Shown here: positions 9,471 through 18,073 of the stretch, in pieces
Layout: each line of letters starts with the position of its first letter
Position numbering within the stretch: the stretch's first letter is position 1
DNA from: Fusobacterium ulcerans ATCC 49185
GTDB lineage: Bacteria; Fusobacteriota; Fusobacteriia; Fusobacteriales; Fusobacteriaceae
DNA length: 64,000 nucleotides
Reading direction: 5' to 3'
NCBI RefSeq assembly: GCF_900683735.1
Contig: NZ_LR215979.1
Location: forward strand, 1,798,001 to 1,862,000
Translations under genes and position numbers: made by a program
Notes under the pieces: generated by a model
The model's input: only the letters and a program-made list of their open reading frames with translations
Told to the model about the DNA's origin: nothing
Database searches by the model: none

Positions 9471-10007
9471 CTAGTCTTTTTCATTTATAATTATTTCTTC
9501 CAAGTCTTCTGAATATTTTTTTATCTCTGTAAGATATACCTCTTTTGCATAAGTTAAATATTCCCAATTCTTTTCAGATAATTTCTTAATAACTTTAGCT
9601 GGAACACCTGCTATAAGGTCTCCCTCTTCTGCTTTTAACTTGCTGTTTACTACTGAGCCTGCTGATACAATGCAGTTTTTAGGAATAATGCTCCCATTGA
9701 GTATCTGACTTCCCATTCCTATTATAGAATTATCTCCCACAGTACATCCATGAACTACACAGTTATGCCCAATAGTTACTCCTTTTCCAATAGTAGTAGG
9801 AAATTCTGTATCTCCATGAAGAGTTGAATTATCCTGAACATTGGAATTATCTCCAATAGTTATTTTGCTCATATCTGCTCGCAGTACAGCTGAAAACCAT
9901 ATAGAAACATTATCTCCTGTTTCTACATTTCCAATAATAGTTGCACTGTCTGCTATATAGTTATTTTTCCCTATTTTAGGGACAAGATTTTTTAATTTAT
10001 ATATCAT
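9471..10007 (-). CDS. gamma-carbonic anhydrase-like hexapeptide-repeat protein
   Basis: This 178-residue left-handed beta-helix protein has recurrent hexapeptides (IGNVET, VSIWFS, ITIGDN, TIGKGV, SIIGMG). The three histidines expected for the metal site are present, in STLHGD, TIGHN and CVVHG. Family members hydrate CO2 or act as cobalt/zinc carriers or acyltransferase relatives. The true activity of bacterial YrdA/PaaY-type proteins is often uncertain. The start ATG overlaps the trmD stop by four bases (ATGA), so it is co-translated with trmD. No unusual base composition. Confidence 0.88.
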   Translation of the reverse strand: MIYKLKNLVPKIGKNNYIADSATIIGNVETGDNVSIWFSAVLRADMSKITIGDNSNVQDNSTLHGDTEFPTTIGKGVTIGHNCVVHGCTVGDNSIIGMGSQILNGSIIPKNCIVSAGSVVNSKLKAEEGDLIAGVPAKVIKKLSEKNWEYLTYAKEVYLTEIKKYSEDLEEIIINEKD

Positions 10008-10732
10008 TTTTGTTCCTTTCCAAGCTCTGCTTTTATCTCAGCCAGAAGTTTTTTCTCTATTTTGCTGAACTCTCTTTTCTCTAGTAAATCACTTCTTCTT
10101 AAATATGTTCTTTTAAGACTCTGTTTAAGTCTCCAAAGTTCTATATTCTTATGATGTCCTGACAGCAGTATTTCTGGAACTTCCATTCCTTCATATTCAG
10201 CAGGTCTTGTATAATGAGGATAATCTAATAATCCATTAAAAAAAGAGTCATTCTCATAGGATTCCTTTTTTATAACTCCTGGGATAAGTCTTGCAATACA
10301 ATCAGTCATTACCATAGCTGGTAATTCTCCTCCTGTAAGAACAAAATCTCCTATAGATATTTCCATGTCTACATTCTTTTCAATTACTCTTTCATCTATT
10401 CCTTCATAATGTCCTGCTATTATTGTTATCTCTTTTTCCTGAGCAAGCTCTACAGCCAGCTGCTGATCAAACTTTACTCCTTGAGGGGAAGTATATATCA
10501 CTTTTCCAGCTGTTGTTTCCAATGCTCTCATAAGAGGTTCAGGTTTCATTACCATCCCTGCTCCTCCTCCAAAAGGAGTATCATCAGCTTGCTTATGCTT
10601 ATCATAACAGAAATCTCTAATATCTATTATATTTATTTCAAGACTGCCTTTCTCAATAGCTCTTCCTATTATGCTCTCACTTTTGAATCCAGAAAACATC
10701 TCAGGAAACAGAGTCAAAATATTGATCTTCAT
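10004..10732 (-). CDS. trmD: tRNA (guanine-37-N1)-methyltransferase
   Basis: This 242-residue protein is a canonical SPOUT-class TrmD. It shows the N-terminal INILTLFPEMF, FGGGAGMVMKPEP, the SAM-knot motif EISIGDFVLTGGELPAM and the LDYPHYTRPAEYEGM tRNA-interaction segment. It methylates G37 of tRNAs reading CNN/CGG codons and prevents +1 frameshifts. It lies directly after rimM (start one base after the rimM stop) and overlaps the carbonic anhydrase gene by four bases. The rimM-trmD pairing is conserved across bacteria. rpsP and rplS, the usual partners, are absent here. Confidence 0.97.
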   Translation of the reverse strand: MKINILTLFPEMFSGFKSESIIGRAIEKGSLEINIIDIRDFCYDKHKQADDTPFGGGAGMVMKPEPLMRALETTAGKVIYTSPQGVKFDQQLAVELAQEKEITIIAGHYEGIDERVIEKNVDMEISIGDFVLTGGELPAMVMTDCIARLIPGVIKKESYENDSFFNGLLDYPHYTRPAEYEGMEVPEILLSGHHKNIELWRLKQSLKRTYLRRSDLLEKREFSKIEKKLLAEIKAELGKEQK

Positions 10733-11305
10733 CTATTTCTCCTCATTTTCCTCAAGCTCTTCATCTATCCCATCATCTTGTTTTAATTTTTGACCTTTTA
10801 CTTCTTTCATTCCTTCTATAAGATGAATAAAGATTTCTCTTTTATCAAAATCTATTTTCTTTACAAACTCATCTACATCAGGAACCATTATTTCTGTATT
10901 TTCTCCCTCAATCACCAAAATATCATGAGCTGCTGTTTCAAATATATCAGTTATTTTCCCAAGTATATCTCCATTATCAGCATCTACAGCTTTCATATCT
11001 AAAAGGTCATTTAAAAGATATTCATCTTCTCCAATTCCCAATAGTTCTCTTCTAATTTTTATAAGTGAATTTTTTAATTTTCCAGCTTCTGTTTTATTAG
11101 TTATTTCCTGAAATTCTGCCACCCATTTATTCCCAACTAAAGGATTTACACTTGTTACAGTAAATATTTTCTGTTCTCCTCCAGGAAGTTCTACTATTAC
11201 TCTATTTCCTTCAAGAATTTCAGCATCTCCTATATTAGCTATTATCTTAACTGCTCCCTTTAAGTGATGTGTTCCAGAAATCTTACCAACTGTTAAAAGT
11301 TCCAT
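10733..11305 (-). CDS. rimM: 16S rRNA processing / ribosome maturation factor RimM
   Basis: This 190-residue protein has the RimM start LLTVGKISGTHHLKGAVKI and a C-terminal PRC-barrel (EDEYLLNDLLDMKAVD...VPDVDEFV). RimM helps assemble the 30S head around S19. The acidic C-terminal tail (DDGIDEELEENEEK) extends beyond the barrel. It is sandwiched between khpA and trmD with near-zero spacing, the classical khpA-rimM-trmD order found in Firmicutes. Confidence 0.95.
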   Translation of the reverse strand: MELLTVGKISGTHHLKGAVKIIANIGDAEILEGNRVIVELPGGEQKIFTVTSVNPLVGNKWVAEFQEITNKTEAGKLKNSLIKIRRELLGIGEDEYLLNDLLDMKAVDADNGDILGKITDIFETAAHDILVIEGENTEIMVPDVDEFVKKIDFDKREIFIHLIEGMKEVKGQKLKQDDGIDEELEENEEK

Positions 11306-11313
11306 TACCCCTC

Positions 11314-11553
11314 CTAATCTAAAAATTCTACATTTACATTTAATTTATCTTTTACTCCAGCTGCCTGCATAACTCCTCTTATTGCATTAGCTGTAAGTCC
11401 ATTTTTACCTATTATTTTCCCCATTTCTCCTTTAGCTACACTTACTTTAAAGATAATAGTATCATCTATAGCATCATAATCTATTCTTACTTCTTCTTTA
11501 GTGTCTACTAATTCTTTTATGATGTAACTTATAAGTTTTTCTAATTTTTCCAT
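11314..11553 (-). CDS. khpA: KH-domain RNA-binding protein KhpA
   Basis: This 79-residue protein is almost entirely one type-II KH domain. The GxxG loop lies in GKIIGKNGLTANAIRGV. KhpA partners with KhpB/Jag in other bacteria to bind many RNAs and to control cell elongation. In Fusobacteria it has also been discussed as an Hfq-like global RNA binder; that is family knowledge, not visible here. It lies between the DUF4911 gene (20-base gap) and rimM (8-base gap) in one operon. Confidence 0.93.
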   Translation of the reverse strand: MEKLEKLISYIIKELVDTKEEVRIDYDAIDDTIIFKVSVAKGEMGKIIGKNGLTANAIRGVMQAAGVKDKLNVNVEFLD

Positions 11554-11573
11554 TTTTCATCCTCCATTATATT

Positions 11574-11828
11574 CTATTTATTGATATATAAAGATCCTTT
11601 CCAAGGACCCTCTTCCACTATTTCAGCAACTACTTCATTCTTATCTAAATCCTCAATAATTTCTTTTACAAAATCTTTAAAATCATAAGTAGTAATTATA
11701 TTAATAAGCCCTTTATGAGGATCTACAGTTCTTACAACTCCAGCTCCTTCATAAGCTTCCATTATCTTATTAATGAAATCTATATCTTCTTTTCTGCTTT
11801 GAATCAGATATTCATAACTTCCCAGCAT
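11574..11828 (-). CDS. DUF4911-type small protein
   Basis: This 84-residue protein of unknown function begins MLGSYEYLIQSRKEDIDFINK and ends in a segment PWKGSLYINK. The alternating beta-alpha-beta pattern and size resemble the DUF4911 family seen beside khpA/rsmA in Fusobacteria and some Clostridia. It has a strong ribosome binding site (GGAGGAAAA) and lies in the operon between rsmA and khpA. The fold looks ferredoxin-like (beta-alpha-beta-beta-alpha-beta), and the context suggests RNA or ribosome work; both points are inference. Confidence 0.75.
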   Translation of the reverse strand: MLGSYEYLIQSRKEDIDFINKIMEAYEGAGVVRTVDPHKGLINIITTYDFKDFVKEIIEDLDKNEVVAEIVEEGPWKGSLYINK

Positions 11829-11908
11829 TTTTCCTCCAATTTAAAAGCTAAAATGAGGGCAAGCTTCCACTATTTTCTAACTCTCATTTTACCCTCATTT
11901 TACTCACT

Positions 11909-12715
11909 TTATTTTTTTTCAAATACGGCTATTAAATTTATAAAATTTTCTATAGTAAGATTTTCTGCCCTCTCAGTTTCTTTGATACCAGCTTCATCTA
12001 AAACTACTCTCAACTCATCCTTTGACATTCCTAAAGCAGTAAAATTATTCAATAGATTTTTTCTTTTATTGGCAAAAGCTGCCTTTACATATTTGAAAAA
12101 CAAATCTTCCTCTATAAGCTTTTTATATTTATCATCTTTATAAAGTTTTATAGACATAAAAGCAGAATCTACTTTAGGAATAGGTGTAAATGCCTCTTTA
12201 GGTATAGTAAACAGATATTCAGCCTCTCCAAAATATTCTACTGCAAGAGTAAGAACACTTCTTTCCTTGCCTTTTTTAGCACAAATTCTTTCTGCAACTT
12301 CTTTTTGAACCATTATATATATTTCATCTATTACATCTCTATTTTCAATAAGTTTGTTTATAATTGGTGAAGTTATATAATATGGAATATTTGCAACAAC
12401 TTTCGTTCCAGCTTCTACATACTCTTTTAAATCAGTTTCTAAGACATCATTCATTACAAGAGTATATTTAGGATTCCCATCAAATTTCTTTCTTAATATT
12501 TTTTCTAAATCTCTGTCTATCTCAACTGTAACAACTTTTTTAGCTGTATCTAGAAGCAATGCTGTGAGTGCTCCTTCTCCTGGACCTATTTCCAATACAG
12601 TATCATTTTCATTTACAGCTGATACTTCCAATATTTTTCTTAAAACTTCTTTTTGATCAGTAAGAAAATTCTGACCAAACTTCTTTTTATGCTTAAAGGA
12701 CATCCTTTCCTCCAT
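11909..12715 (-). CDS. rsmA: 16S rRNA dimethyladenosine transferase
   Basis: This 268-residue class I methyltransferase opens with HKKKFGQNFLTDQ, has the SAM motif VLEIGPGEGALT near residue 40 and the catalytic motif VANIPYYITSPI (NxPY). RsmA (KsgA) makes the paired m6,6A in helix 45 of 16S rRNA, a late 30S checkpoint. The start codon immediately follows the hpt stop, so the two are tightly coupled. About 80 bases separate it from the DUF4911 gene. Confidence 0.96.
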   Translation of the reverse strand: MEERMSFKHKKKFGQNFLTDQKEVLRKILEVSAVNENDTVLEIGPGEGALTALLLDTAKKVVTVEIDRDLEKILRKKFDGNPKYTLVMNDVLETDLKEYVEAGTKVVANIPYYITSPIINKLIENRDVIDEIYIMVQKEVAERICAKKGKERSVLTLAVEYFGEAEYLFTIPKEAFTPIPKVDSAFMSIKLYKDDKYKKLIEEDLFFKYVKAAFANKRKNLLNNFTALGMSKDELRVVLDEAGIKETERAENLTIENFINLIAVFEKK

Positions 12716-13240
12716 CTATTTTTTTACTACCATTCCTACATATGGCAGATTTCTATGATGCTGAGCATAATCTAAACCATATCCTACTACAAATTCATCA
12801 GGAATTTCAAATCCAACATAATCCCCTTTGATATCTACCTTTCTTCTACTTGGTTTATCAAGAAGAGTACAAATTGCAACACTTTTTGTTCCTTTAGATT
12901 CTATAAACTCTCTTACATATTTTAGAGTAAGACCAGTATCAATAATATCTTCTATAATCAATATTTCTTTTCCTTTTAACTCAAAATCTGTATCTTTTAA
13001 GATTTTTACTACTCCTGTACTGTCAGTTCCGTTCCCATAACTCGATACACTCATAAAATCTATTACTAATGGTATATCTATCTCCTTTATAAGATCACTC
13101 ATAAAAATAACAGAGCCCTTCAATAATCCTAAAACTATTACCTCTCTGCCTTTGTAATCTTTTTCTATTTCAGAAGCAAGTTCCTTTATCCTTTTTTCCA
13201 CTGCTTCTCTTGGTATCAATGTTTCAATTGTATAATCCAA
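12716..13240 (-). CDS. hpt: hypoxanthine phosphoribosyltransferase
   Basis: This 174-residue type I phosphoribosyltransferase has the PRPP loop ILIIEDIIDTGLTLKYV (about 94-110), the flexible-loop segment VSSYGNGTDSTG and the C-terminal VGYGLDYAQHHRNLPYVG. It salvages hypoxanthine and guanine to IMP and GMP. It is the first gene of the long minus-strand operon leading to polC and the DMT transporter. It is divergent from the PASTA-rsgA operon, with about 180 bp between the two starts. Confidence 0.95.
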   Translation of the reverse strand: MDYTIETLIPREAVEKRIKELASEIEKDYKGREVIVLGLLKGSVIFMSDLIKEIDIPLVIDFMSVSSYGNGTDSTGVVKILKDTDFELKGKEILIIEDIIDTGLTLKYVREFIESKGTKSVAICTLLDKPSRRKVDIKGDYVGFEIPDEFVVGYGLDYAQHHRNLPYVGMVVKK

Positions 13241-13418
13241 TCTTCTCTCCTCCTAAAATCCTATGCCCAAAGCATATATCTTAAAACAAAATCATTCACT
13301 GTATTTTAACATTTACTCCAGCATTTATCAAGTAATTATTGATATTTTGTGCTTCTTATGTTATTATCAAATAGTATCTATATATATTAATATGGGATTA
13401 AATTTTCAAGGAGGAATA

Positions 13419-14138
13419 ATGAATAAAAAGTCAATATGTTTCTCTTTTCTTACTGTAACAGCTATTGTTTTGATAGCTTTCTTTTCATTCAAGATATTTG
13501 AAAAAATATACTTTAATGAAACTTTCTATTCTGTTCCAGATTTAAAAACTCTAACTTTGGCTGAAGCTGAAAAAATGTTGGAAAATAACGAACTGAATAT
13601 CAGAAATATGGGTGAAGAATTTTCTGAACTTCCTGTTGGGGAGATATTTCTTCAAGAACCAGAATCTGGAAACATTGTAAAGAAAAATAGAAACATCAAA
13701 GTATGGATAAGTAAAGGAGAGGCTCTTGTAGAAGTTCCTGAATTAAAGGGAATGAATTTTCTGGATGCTAAAGCTATTGCTGAACAAAAAGGGCTTATCA
13801 TAGACAGAGTAGCCACTACAAAAGCTAACATTGCATATAATGAGGTTATATCAACTGATCCTGCAACTGGTACACTTCTTAGAAGAGGACAAAAAATATC
13901 TTTTCTTATCAATGGTTCTGAACAGCTTATGGATGTAAGAGTTCCTGATATCATAGGTGTAGAGATAAACCAAGCTAAAGAAATTCTTACAGCGAGTTCT
14001 CTTTTAATTGGTAAAATAACTTATGTATCTCTTCCAGAGATAGAAAAAGATTTAGTTATTGAAACAAGTGTTTTAGCTGGAAGAAGAGTTTCAGCTGGTA
14101 CAGTTATTGATATAACTGTAAATAAGGAAAACGAGTAA
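13419..14138 (+). CDS. membrane-anchored PASTA-domain protein (no kinase domain)
   Basis: I start this at the ATG at 13419 because AAGGAGGAATA precedes it; an open frame further upstream lacks signals. The 239-residue product has one N-terminal membrane anchor (about 7-27) and three PASTA domains (about 36-101, 104-169, 173-237), each opening with a VP-D/E-L-type motif (VPDLKTL, VPELKGM, VPDIIGV). PASTA domains bind peptidoglycan or lipid II. In Firmicutes the gene before rsgA-rpe is the PASTA Ser/Thr kinase PrkC. Here the same slot holds only the extracellular part, with a cytoplasmic stub of a few residues. Function is probably cell-wall sensing or scaffolding; this is inference. Confidence 0.85.
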   Translation: MNKKSICFSFLTVTAIVLIAFFSFKIFEKIYFNETFYSVPDLKTLTLAEAEKMLENNELNIRNMGEEFSELPVGEIFLQEPESGNIVKKNRNIKVWISKGEALVEVPELKGMNFLDAKAIAEQKGLIIDRVATTKANIAYNEVISTDPATGTLLRRGQKISFLINGSEQLMDVRVPDIIGVEINQAKEILTASSLLIGKITYVSLPEIEKDLVIETSVLAGRRVSAGTVIDITVNKENE

Positions 14139-14146
14139 TATGCTTT

Positions 14147-14164
14147 GAGGAGGAATAAAAAATT
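14147..14164 (+). promoter_or_regulatory. ribosome binding site and ATT start codon of rsgA
   Basis: GAGGAGGA at 14147-14154 is followed after 7 nt by ATT at 14162. An in-frame TAA at 14156-14158 excludes a start further upstream. No in-frame ATG, GTG or TTG lies within normal distance. Confidence 0.7.
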
Positions 14165-15043
14165 AGAGGAATAGTCATAAACAAAATACAAGGATTTTAT
14201 TATGTAAAATCTAATGAAAAAGTGTATGAATGTAAATTGAGAGGAATTCTAAAAAGAAAAGATAATAAACATAATTGTGTAGTAGGAGATATTGTTGAGT
14301 TTTCAGAAGATAATTCTATAACTAAAGTAGAAAAAAGAAAAAACCTTTTAGAAAGACCTTTAGTTGCAAATATAGACTATATTGTCATTCAGTTCGCTGG
14401 AAAGGACCCAGTAATTGACTATGAAAGACTCAATACTCTTATTCTTAACAGCTTTTATTATAAAATAGATCCAATAATTGTTGTAAATAAAATTGATCTG
14501 CTTTCCCAAGATGAAATTGAAGAAATCAAAAGAAATCTGGATTTTCTTAAGAAACTGGAAATACCTTATTTCCTCATTTCAGAAAGAGAAAATATTGGTA
14601 TAGACCAGTTAAAAGCTTTTATTCAAAATAGAATAACTGCTTTTGGAGGTCCCAGTGGTGTAGGAAAGTCAAGTATTATAAATCTTTTACAAAATGCCAA
14701 AGTTCTTGAAACTGGTGAAACAAGTAAAAGATTAAGAAGGGGAAAACACACAACTAAAGATACTAATCTTCTCCCTCTTCCAGGTGGAGGCTTCATAATA
14801 GACACTCCTGGATTTTCATCTGTAGAACTACCTTACATAAAAGATGTTCAGGAATTAATTTCATTATTCCCTGAGTTCAAAACTGATAAAAATTGCAAAT
14901 TTTATAATTGTTTGCATTTGAACGAACCAAATTGTATAATTAAAGATATGGTTACTAATGGAGAAATTTCTCCTGTAAGATATGATTTCTATAAAAAAAC
15001 ATATGAAAAATTAAAAAGTGAGAGGTGGAATAGGTATGAATAA
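14162..15043 (+). CDS. rsgA: ribosome small-subunit GTPase A, apparent ATT start
   Basis: This circularly permuted GTPase assists late 30S assembly. It has an N-terminal OB fold, G4 VVNKIDLL, G1 GPSGVGKSS near residue 162, G3 DTPGF and a zinc knuckle C-x4-C-x-H-x5-C ([14 protein letters not shown]). The reading frame is open back to an in-frame TAA at 14156. The only codon at proper distance from the strong GAGGAGGA (14147-14154) is ATT at 14162. From there the protein reads [17 protein letters not shown], matching the usual RsgA opening, and has 293 residues. The next in-frame conventional start (GTG 14222) would cut into the OB fold and has no ribosome binding site. Confidence 0.9.
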   Translation: MRGIVINKIQGFYYVKSNEKVYECKLRGILKRKDNKHNCVVGDIVEFSEDNSITKVEKRKNLLERPLVANIDYIVIQFAGKDPVIDYERLNTLILNSFYYKIDPIIVVNKIDLLSQDEIEEIKRNLDFLKKLEIPYFLISERENIGIDQLKAFIQNRITAFGGPSGVGKSSIINLLQNAKVLETGETSKRLRRGKHTTKDTNLLPLPGGGFIIDTPGFSSVELPYIKDVQELISLFPEFKTDKNCKFYNCLHLNEPNCIIKDMVTNGEISPVRYDFYKKTYEKLKSERWNRYE

Positions 15044-15677
15044 TGATATTAAGATAGCTCCTTCTATCCTGTCAGCTGATTTCAGCAGACTTGGAGAAGA
15101 AGTAACAGCAATAGATAAAGCTGGGGCTGATTATGTTCATATAGACGTTATGGATGGGATGTTTGTTCCTAATATAACTTTTGGAGCTCCTGTTATAAAA
15201 GCTATAAGAAATAAAACTAAACTTATATTTGATGTACATCTAATGATTGAAAAACCAGAAAGATATATTGATGATTTTGTTAAAGCTGGAGCTGACATAA
15301 TTACTGTACATGCTGAATCTACAGTACATCTTCACAGAGTTATTCAACAAATAAAAGCCCATGGAATAAAAGCTGGTGTATCTCTTAATCCTTCTACCCC
15401 TGTAGATGTTCTTAAATATGTTGTTGATGACATAGACATGGTATTGGTTATGAGTGTTAATCCAGGTTTTGGAGGACAAAAGTTTATTAACAGTGCAATA
15501 GATAAAATAAAAGATGTAAGAGAACTTAGTAAAAATGTGGATATTCAAGTTGATGGTGGAATTACAGCTGACACTATTGGAAAATGTATTGAAGCTGGAG
15601 CAAATATTTTTGTTGCTGGTTCATATGTTTTTTCTGGGGATTATGAAGAAAGAATAAATTCTTTAAAGAGAGGTTAA
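15036..15677 (+). CDS. rpe: ribulose-phosphate 3-epimerase
   Basis: This 213-residue TIM barrel has [15 protein letters not shown], the [16 protein letters not shown] metal site, [23 protein letters not shown] and the phosphate-binding VDGGI...FVAGSYVF. It interconverts ribulose-5-P and xylulose-5-P in the pentose phosphate pathway. I start it at the ATG at 15036, which overlaps the rsgA stop by eight bases and follows AGAGGTGG. A GTG at 15018 in the same frame would add six residues but lacks a ribosome binding site. The rsgA-rpe order matches Firmicutes. Confidence 0.95.
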   Translation: MNNDIKIAPSILSADFSRLGEEVTAIDKAGADYVHIDVMDGMFVPNITFGAPVIKAIRNKTKLIFDVHLMIEKPERYIDDFVKAGADIITVHAESTVHLHRVIQQIKAHGIKAGVSLNPSTPVDVLKYVVDDIDMVLVMSVNPGFGGQKFINSAIDKIKDVRELSKNVDIQVDGGITADTIGKCIEAGANIFVAGSYVFSGDYEERINSLKRG

Positions 15678-15681
15678 TTTT

Positions 15682-16356
15682 ATGAATGAAAACATAAAAA
15701 AAGTTAATGAAGTATTAGAAGATTTTTACAAATTATTTTTTAAAACAGAAGATATGGCTCTTAAAAGAGGTATAAAGTGCCTTACTCATACTGAACTTCA
15801 TCTAATAGAAGCTATTGGACAAGATTCTCTTACTATGAATGAACTGGCTGAAAGAATTGGTATAACTATGGGAACTGCTACAGTAGCTGTTTCTAAACTT
15901 ACAGAAAAAGGATTTATTGCCAGAGTAAGATCAAACTCTGACAGAAGAAAAGTTTTTGTATCTTTAACTCCTAAGGGAGCTAAAGCTTTAGCATATCATA
16001 ATAATTATCATAAAATGATAATGTCTACACTTACTGAAGATATTGCTGACAAAGACCTTACTCATTTTATTGAAGTTTTTGAAGTAATTTTAAATGCCCT
16101 AAGAGGAAAAACAGATTATTTCAAACCTCTTCTTATCACTGAATTTCCAGTAGGGACAAAAGTTTCTGTAGTGGAAATAAAGGGAACTCCAATTGTACAA
16201 AATTTCTTTGCAAGTCATGGTATCGAAAACTTTACTGTACTTGAAATAATGGAAAGTAATGATAAAGAAAACTTTATCTTGAAAAAAACAGATGGAGATC
16301 TTTTAGTTTTAGACATCCTTGATGCTAAAAACTTAATTGGTATAAAGAACGAATAA
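15682..16356 (+). CDS. MarR-type regulator with C-terminal FeoA-like domain
   Basis: The 224-residue protein has a MarR winged helix. It includes LTMNELAERIGITMGTATV with the recognition helix and the wing RSNSDRRKVFVSLTPKG (about 50-105). After residue 150 a beta-rich domain begins (FPVGTKVSVVEIKGTP) that resembles the SH3-like FeoA domain found at the C-terminus of DtxR/MntR metal regulators. The typical MarR length is about 150, so the tail is an addition. It starts four bases after rpe in the same operon and precedes rqcH. Metal or small-molecule sensing is inference; no target operator is evident. Confidence 0.82.
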   Translation: MNENIKKVNEVLEDFYKLFFKTEDMALKRGIKCLTHTELHLIEAIGQDSLTMNELAERIGITMGTATVAVSKLTEKGFIARVRSNSDRRKVFVSLTPKGAKALAYHNNYHKMIMSTLTEDIADKDLTHFIEVFEVILNALRGKTDYFKPLLITEFPVGTKVSVVEIKGTPIVQNFFASHGIENFTVLEIMESNDKENFILKKTDGDLLVLDILDAKNLIGIKNE

Positions 16357-16376
16357 AAGCTCAATAGGAGATAATA

Positions 16377-18002
16377 ATGTTTTACATTGATGGTATATCA
16401 TTGAATAAAATAAAAGATGAACTGAGAGAAAATCTTTCAGGAAAAAAAATAAACAAGATAACAAAAAATACAGAAGTTTCTTTATCTATCTATTTTGGAA
16501 AAACTGAACTTGTATTTTCTTGTAACCCTTCTTTTCCTATCTGCTATATTGCAGATTCTAAAGAAAGCATCTTGGAAAACACCACTGGTCTTGCTGCAAA
16601 CATGAGAAAACATCTGCTCAATGCTATGCTAACTGATGTTCAGCAATTAGGATTTGATAGAATATTATGTTTTAAGTTTGCCAAAATAAATGAACTTGGT
16701 GAAATAAAAAATTACTCTATATATTTTGAAATAATGGGAAAATATTCAAACTTTATTTTTACAGATGAAGAAGATAAAATAATTGATTTACTTAAACGAT
16801 TTTCTCTGGAAGAAAACCGTTTAAGGGCTCTTTTTCCTGGGTTAAAATATGAACAGCCTGTTATTGAAGAAAAAATCTCTCCTTTAAATATTACAGAAGA
16901 AGAATTTAATAAATTTAAAAATGAAAATTCTCTTTTAAAGAATATAGAAGGATTGGGAAAATTAACTGTTCAAAATATAACTGATTTTAATAGTTTTACT
17001 CATCTGTTGAATACTCCATCTCAGCCAAAAATTTTCTTGAACAAAGGAAGAATAGTTCTTGGAAGTGTCCTTAATATTGTTCCTAAAGGAAAAGAATATG
17101 ATGAGGTAGTTTCTTTTGACAGTTTTAGAGAAGTTATAAATTTCTATATAAGTTCAGAAAATCTATCCAGTAGTTTTGATACATTAAAAACTCAGCTTCT
17201 TGATAATATAAATAAAAGAATAAAAAAAAATATGAGAATACTTTCTCTTCTAGAGGAAGAAGTAATAGAGAAACAGGATTTTATAAAATATAAGGAACAA
17301 GGAGATATTCTTGCTGCATCTATTTATTCTCTTAAAAGAGGAATGAGTTCTCTTGAAACTTATGATTTTTATAATAATAGAGAAATATCTATTTCTCTTG
17401 ATCCACAGATAACTCCGCAAGAAAATCTGGAAAAACTTTATAAGAAATATAACAAATTAAAAAGAGGTATGGAAGCTAATAAAAGAAGGTTTCTGGAAAT
17501 AAATGAAGATTTGGATTATTTAAATAGTATCAAACTTTTTATAGATAATAGTCCTAGTACAGATAATCTAAAGCTTATACAAGAAGAGCTCATATCTCAG
17601 GGGTACATAAAAGTACAGCAGAAAAAGGGAAATAGGAAAAAACAAGTAAAGGAAATTGGATATGGAGTGCTCGAATTTAAAAACTTCAAGATACTTTATG
17701 GAAGAAACAACATTGAAAATGATAACTTAACTTTTAAAATTGCTTCTAAAGAAGATATATGGCTGCATTCTAAAAATATTCCAGGTTCTCATGTAATTAT
17801 AAAAGCAAATGAAATCACAGAAGAAATACTTTTAAAGGGTGCCGAAGTAGCAGCATATTTTTCTAAAAGTTCTGCTGGAGATAAAATCAGTGTAGATTAT
17901 ACTAAGAAAAGATATATAAACAAGCCTAAAGGCAGTAAACCTGGGTTTGTCACTTATGAGAATGAAAAAAATATTCTCATTGAAAAACCAAATAAATTAT
18001 AA
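16377..18002 (+). CDS. rqcH: NFACT-family ribosome quality control protein RqcH
   Basis: This 541-residue protein has the NFACT-N domain (about 1-270, with TGLAANMRKHLLNAML), a long coiled coil (about 275-430) and the NFACT-R domain (IWLHSKNIPGSHVIIKA near 460). RqcH binds stalled 50S-peptidyl-tRNA and adds C-terminal alanine tails as degradation tags. Older annotations call it fibronectin-binding protein (FbpA/PavA). It lies about 20 bases after the MarR gene and ends at a strong terminator, closing the PASTA-rsgA-rpe-marR-rqcH operon. Confidence 0.93.
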   Translation: MFYIDGISLNKIKDELRENLSGKKINKITKNTEVSLSIYFGKTELVFSCNPSFPICYIADSKESILENTTGLAANMRKHLLNAMLTDVQQLGFDRILCFKFAKINELGEIKNYSIYFEIMGKYSNFIFTDEEDKIIDLLKRFSLEENRLRALFPGLKYEQPVIEEKISPLNITEEEFNKFKNENSLLKNIEGLGKLTVQNITDFNSFTHLLNTPSQPKIFLNKGRIVLGSVLNIVPKGKEYDEVVSFDSFREVINFYISSENLSSSFDTLKTQLLDNINKRIKKNMRILSLLEEEVIEKQDFIKYKEQGDILAASIYSLKRGMSSLETYDFYNNREISISLDPQITPQENLEKLYKKYNKLKRGMEANKRRFLEINEDLDYLNSIKLFIDNSPSTDNLKLIQEELISQGYIKVQQKKGNRKKQVKEIGYGVLEFKNFKILYGRNNIENDNLTFKIASKEDIWLHSKNIPGSHVIIKANEITEEILLKGAEVAAYFSKSSAGDKISVDYTKKRYINKPKGSKPGFVTYENEKNILIEKPNKL

Positions 18003-18005
18003 TTT

Positions 18006-18058
18006 AAAGAGCCTGTTATAAAATAAGAAACATTTCTTATTTTTGTCAGGCTCTTTTT
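18006..18058 (+). terminator. terminator after rqcH
   Basis: AAAGAGCCTG (18006-18015) pairs with CAGGCTCTTT (from 18047), enclosing a second inner stem AATAAGAAA/TTTCTTATT, and is followed by a T run. Confidence 0.85.
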
Positions 18059-18073
18059 ATGACTATAATTACA

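Noticed and set aside
13263-13418. N-terminal extension of the PASTA protein
   Set aside because: The frame is open upstream but the region is AT-rich promoter space; the AAGGAGG at 13409-13415 and the membrane anchor fit the ATG at 13419.
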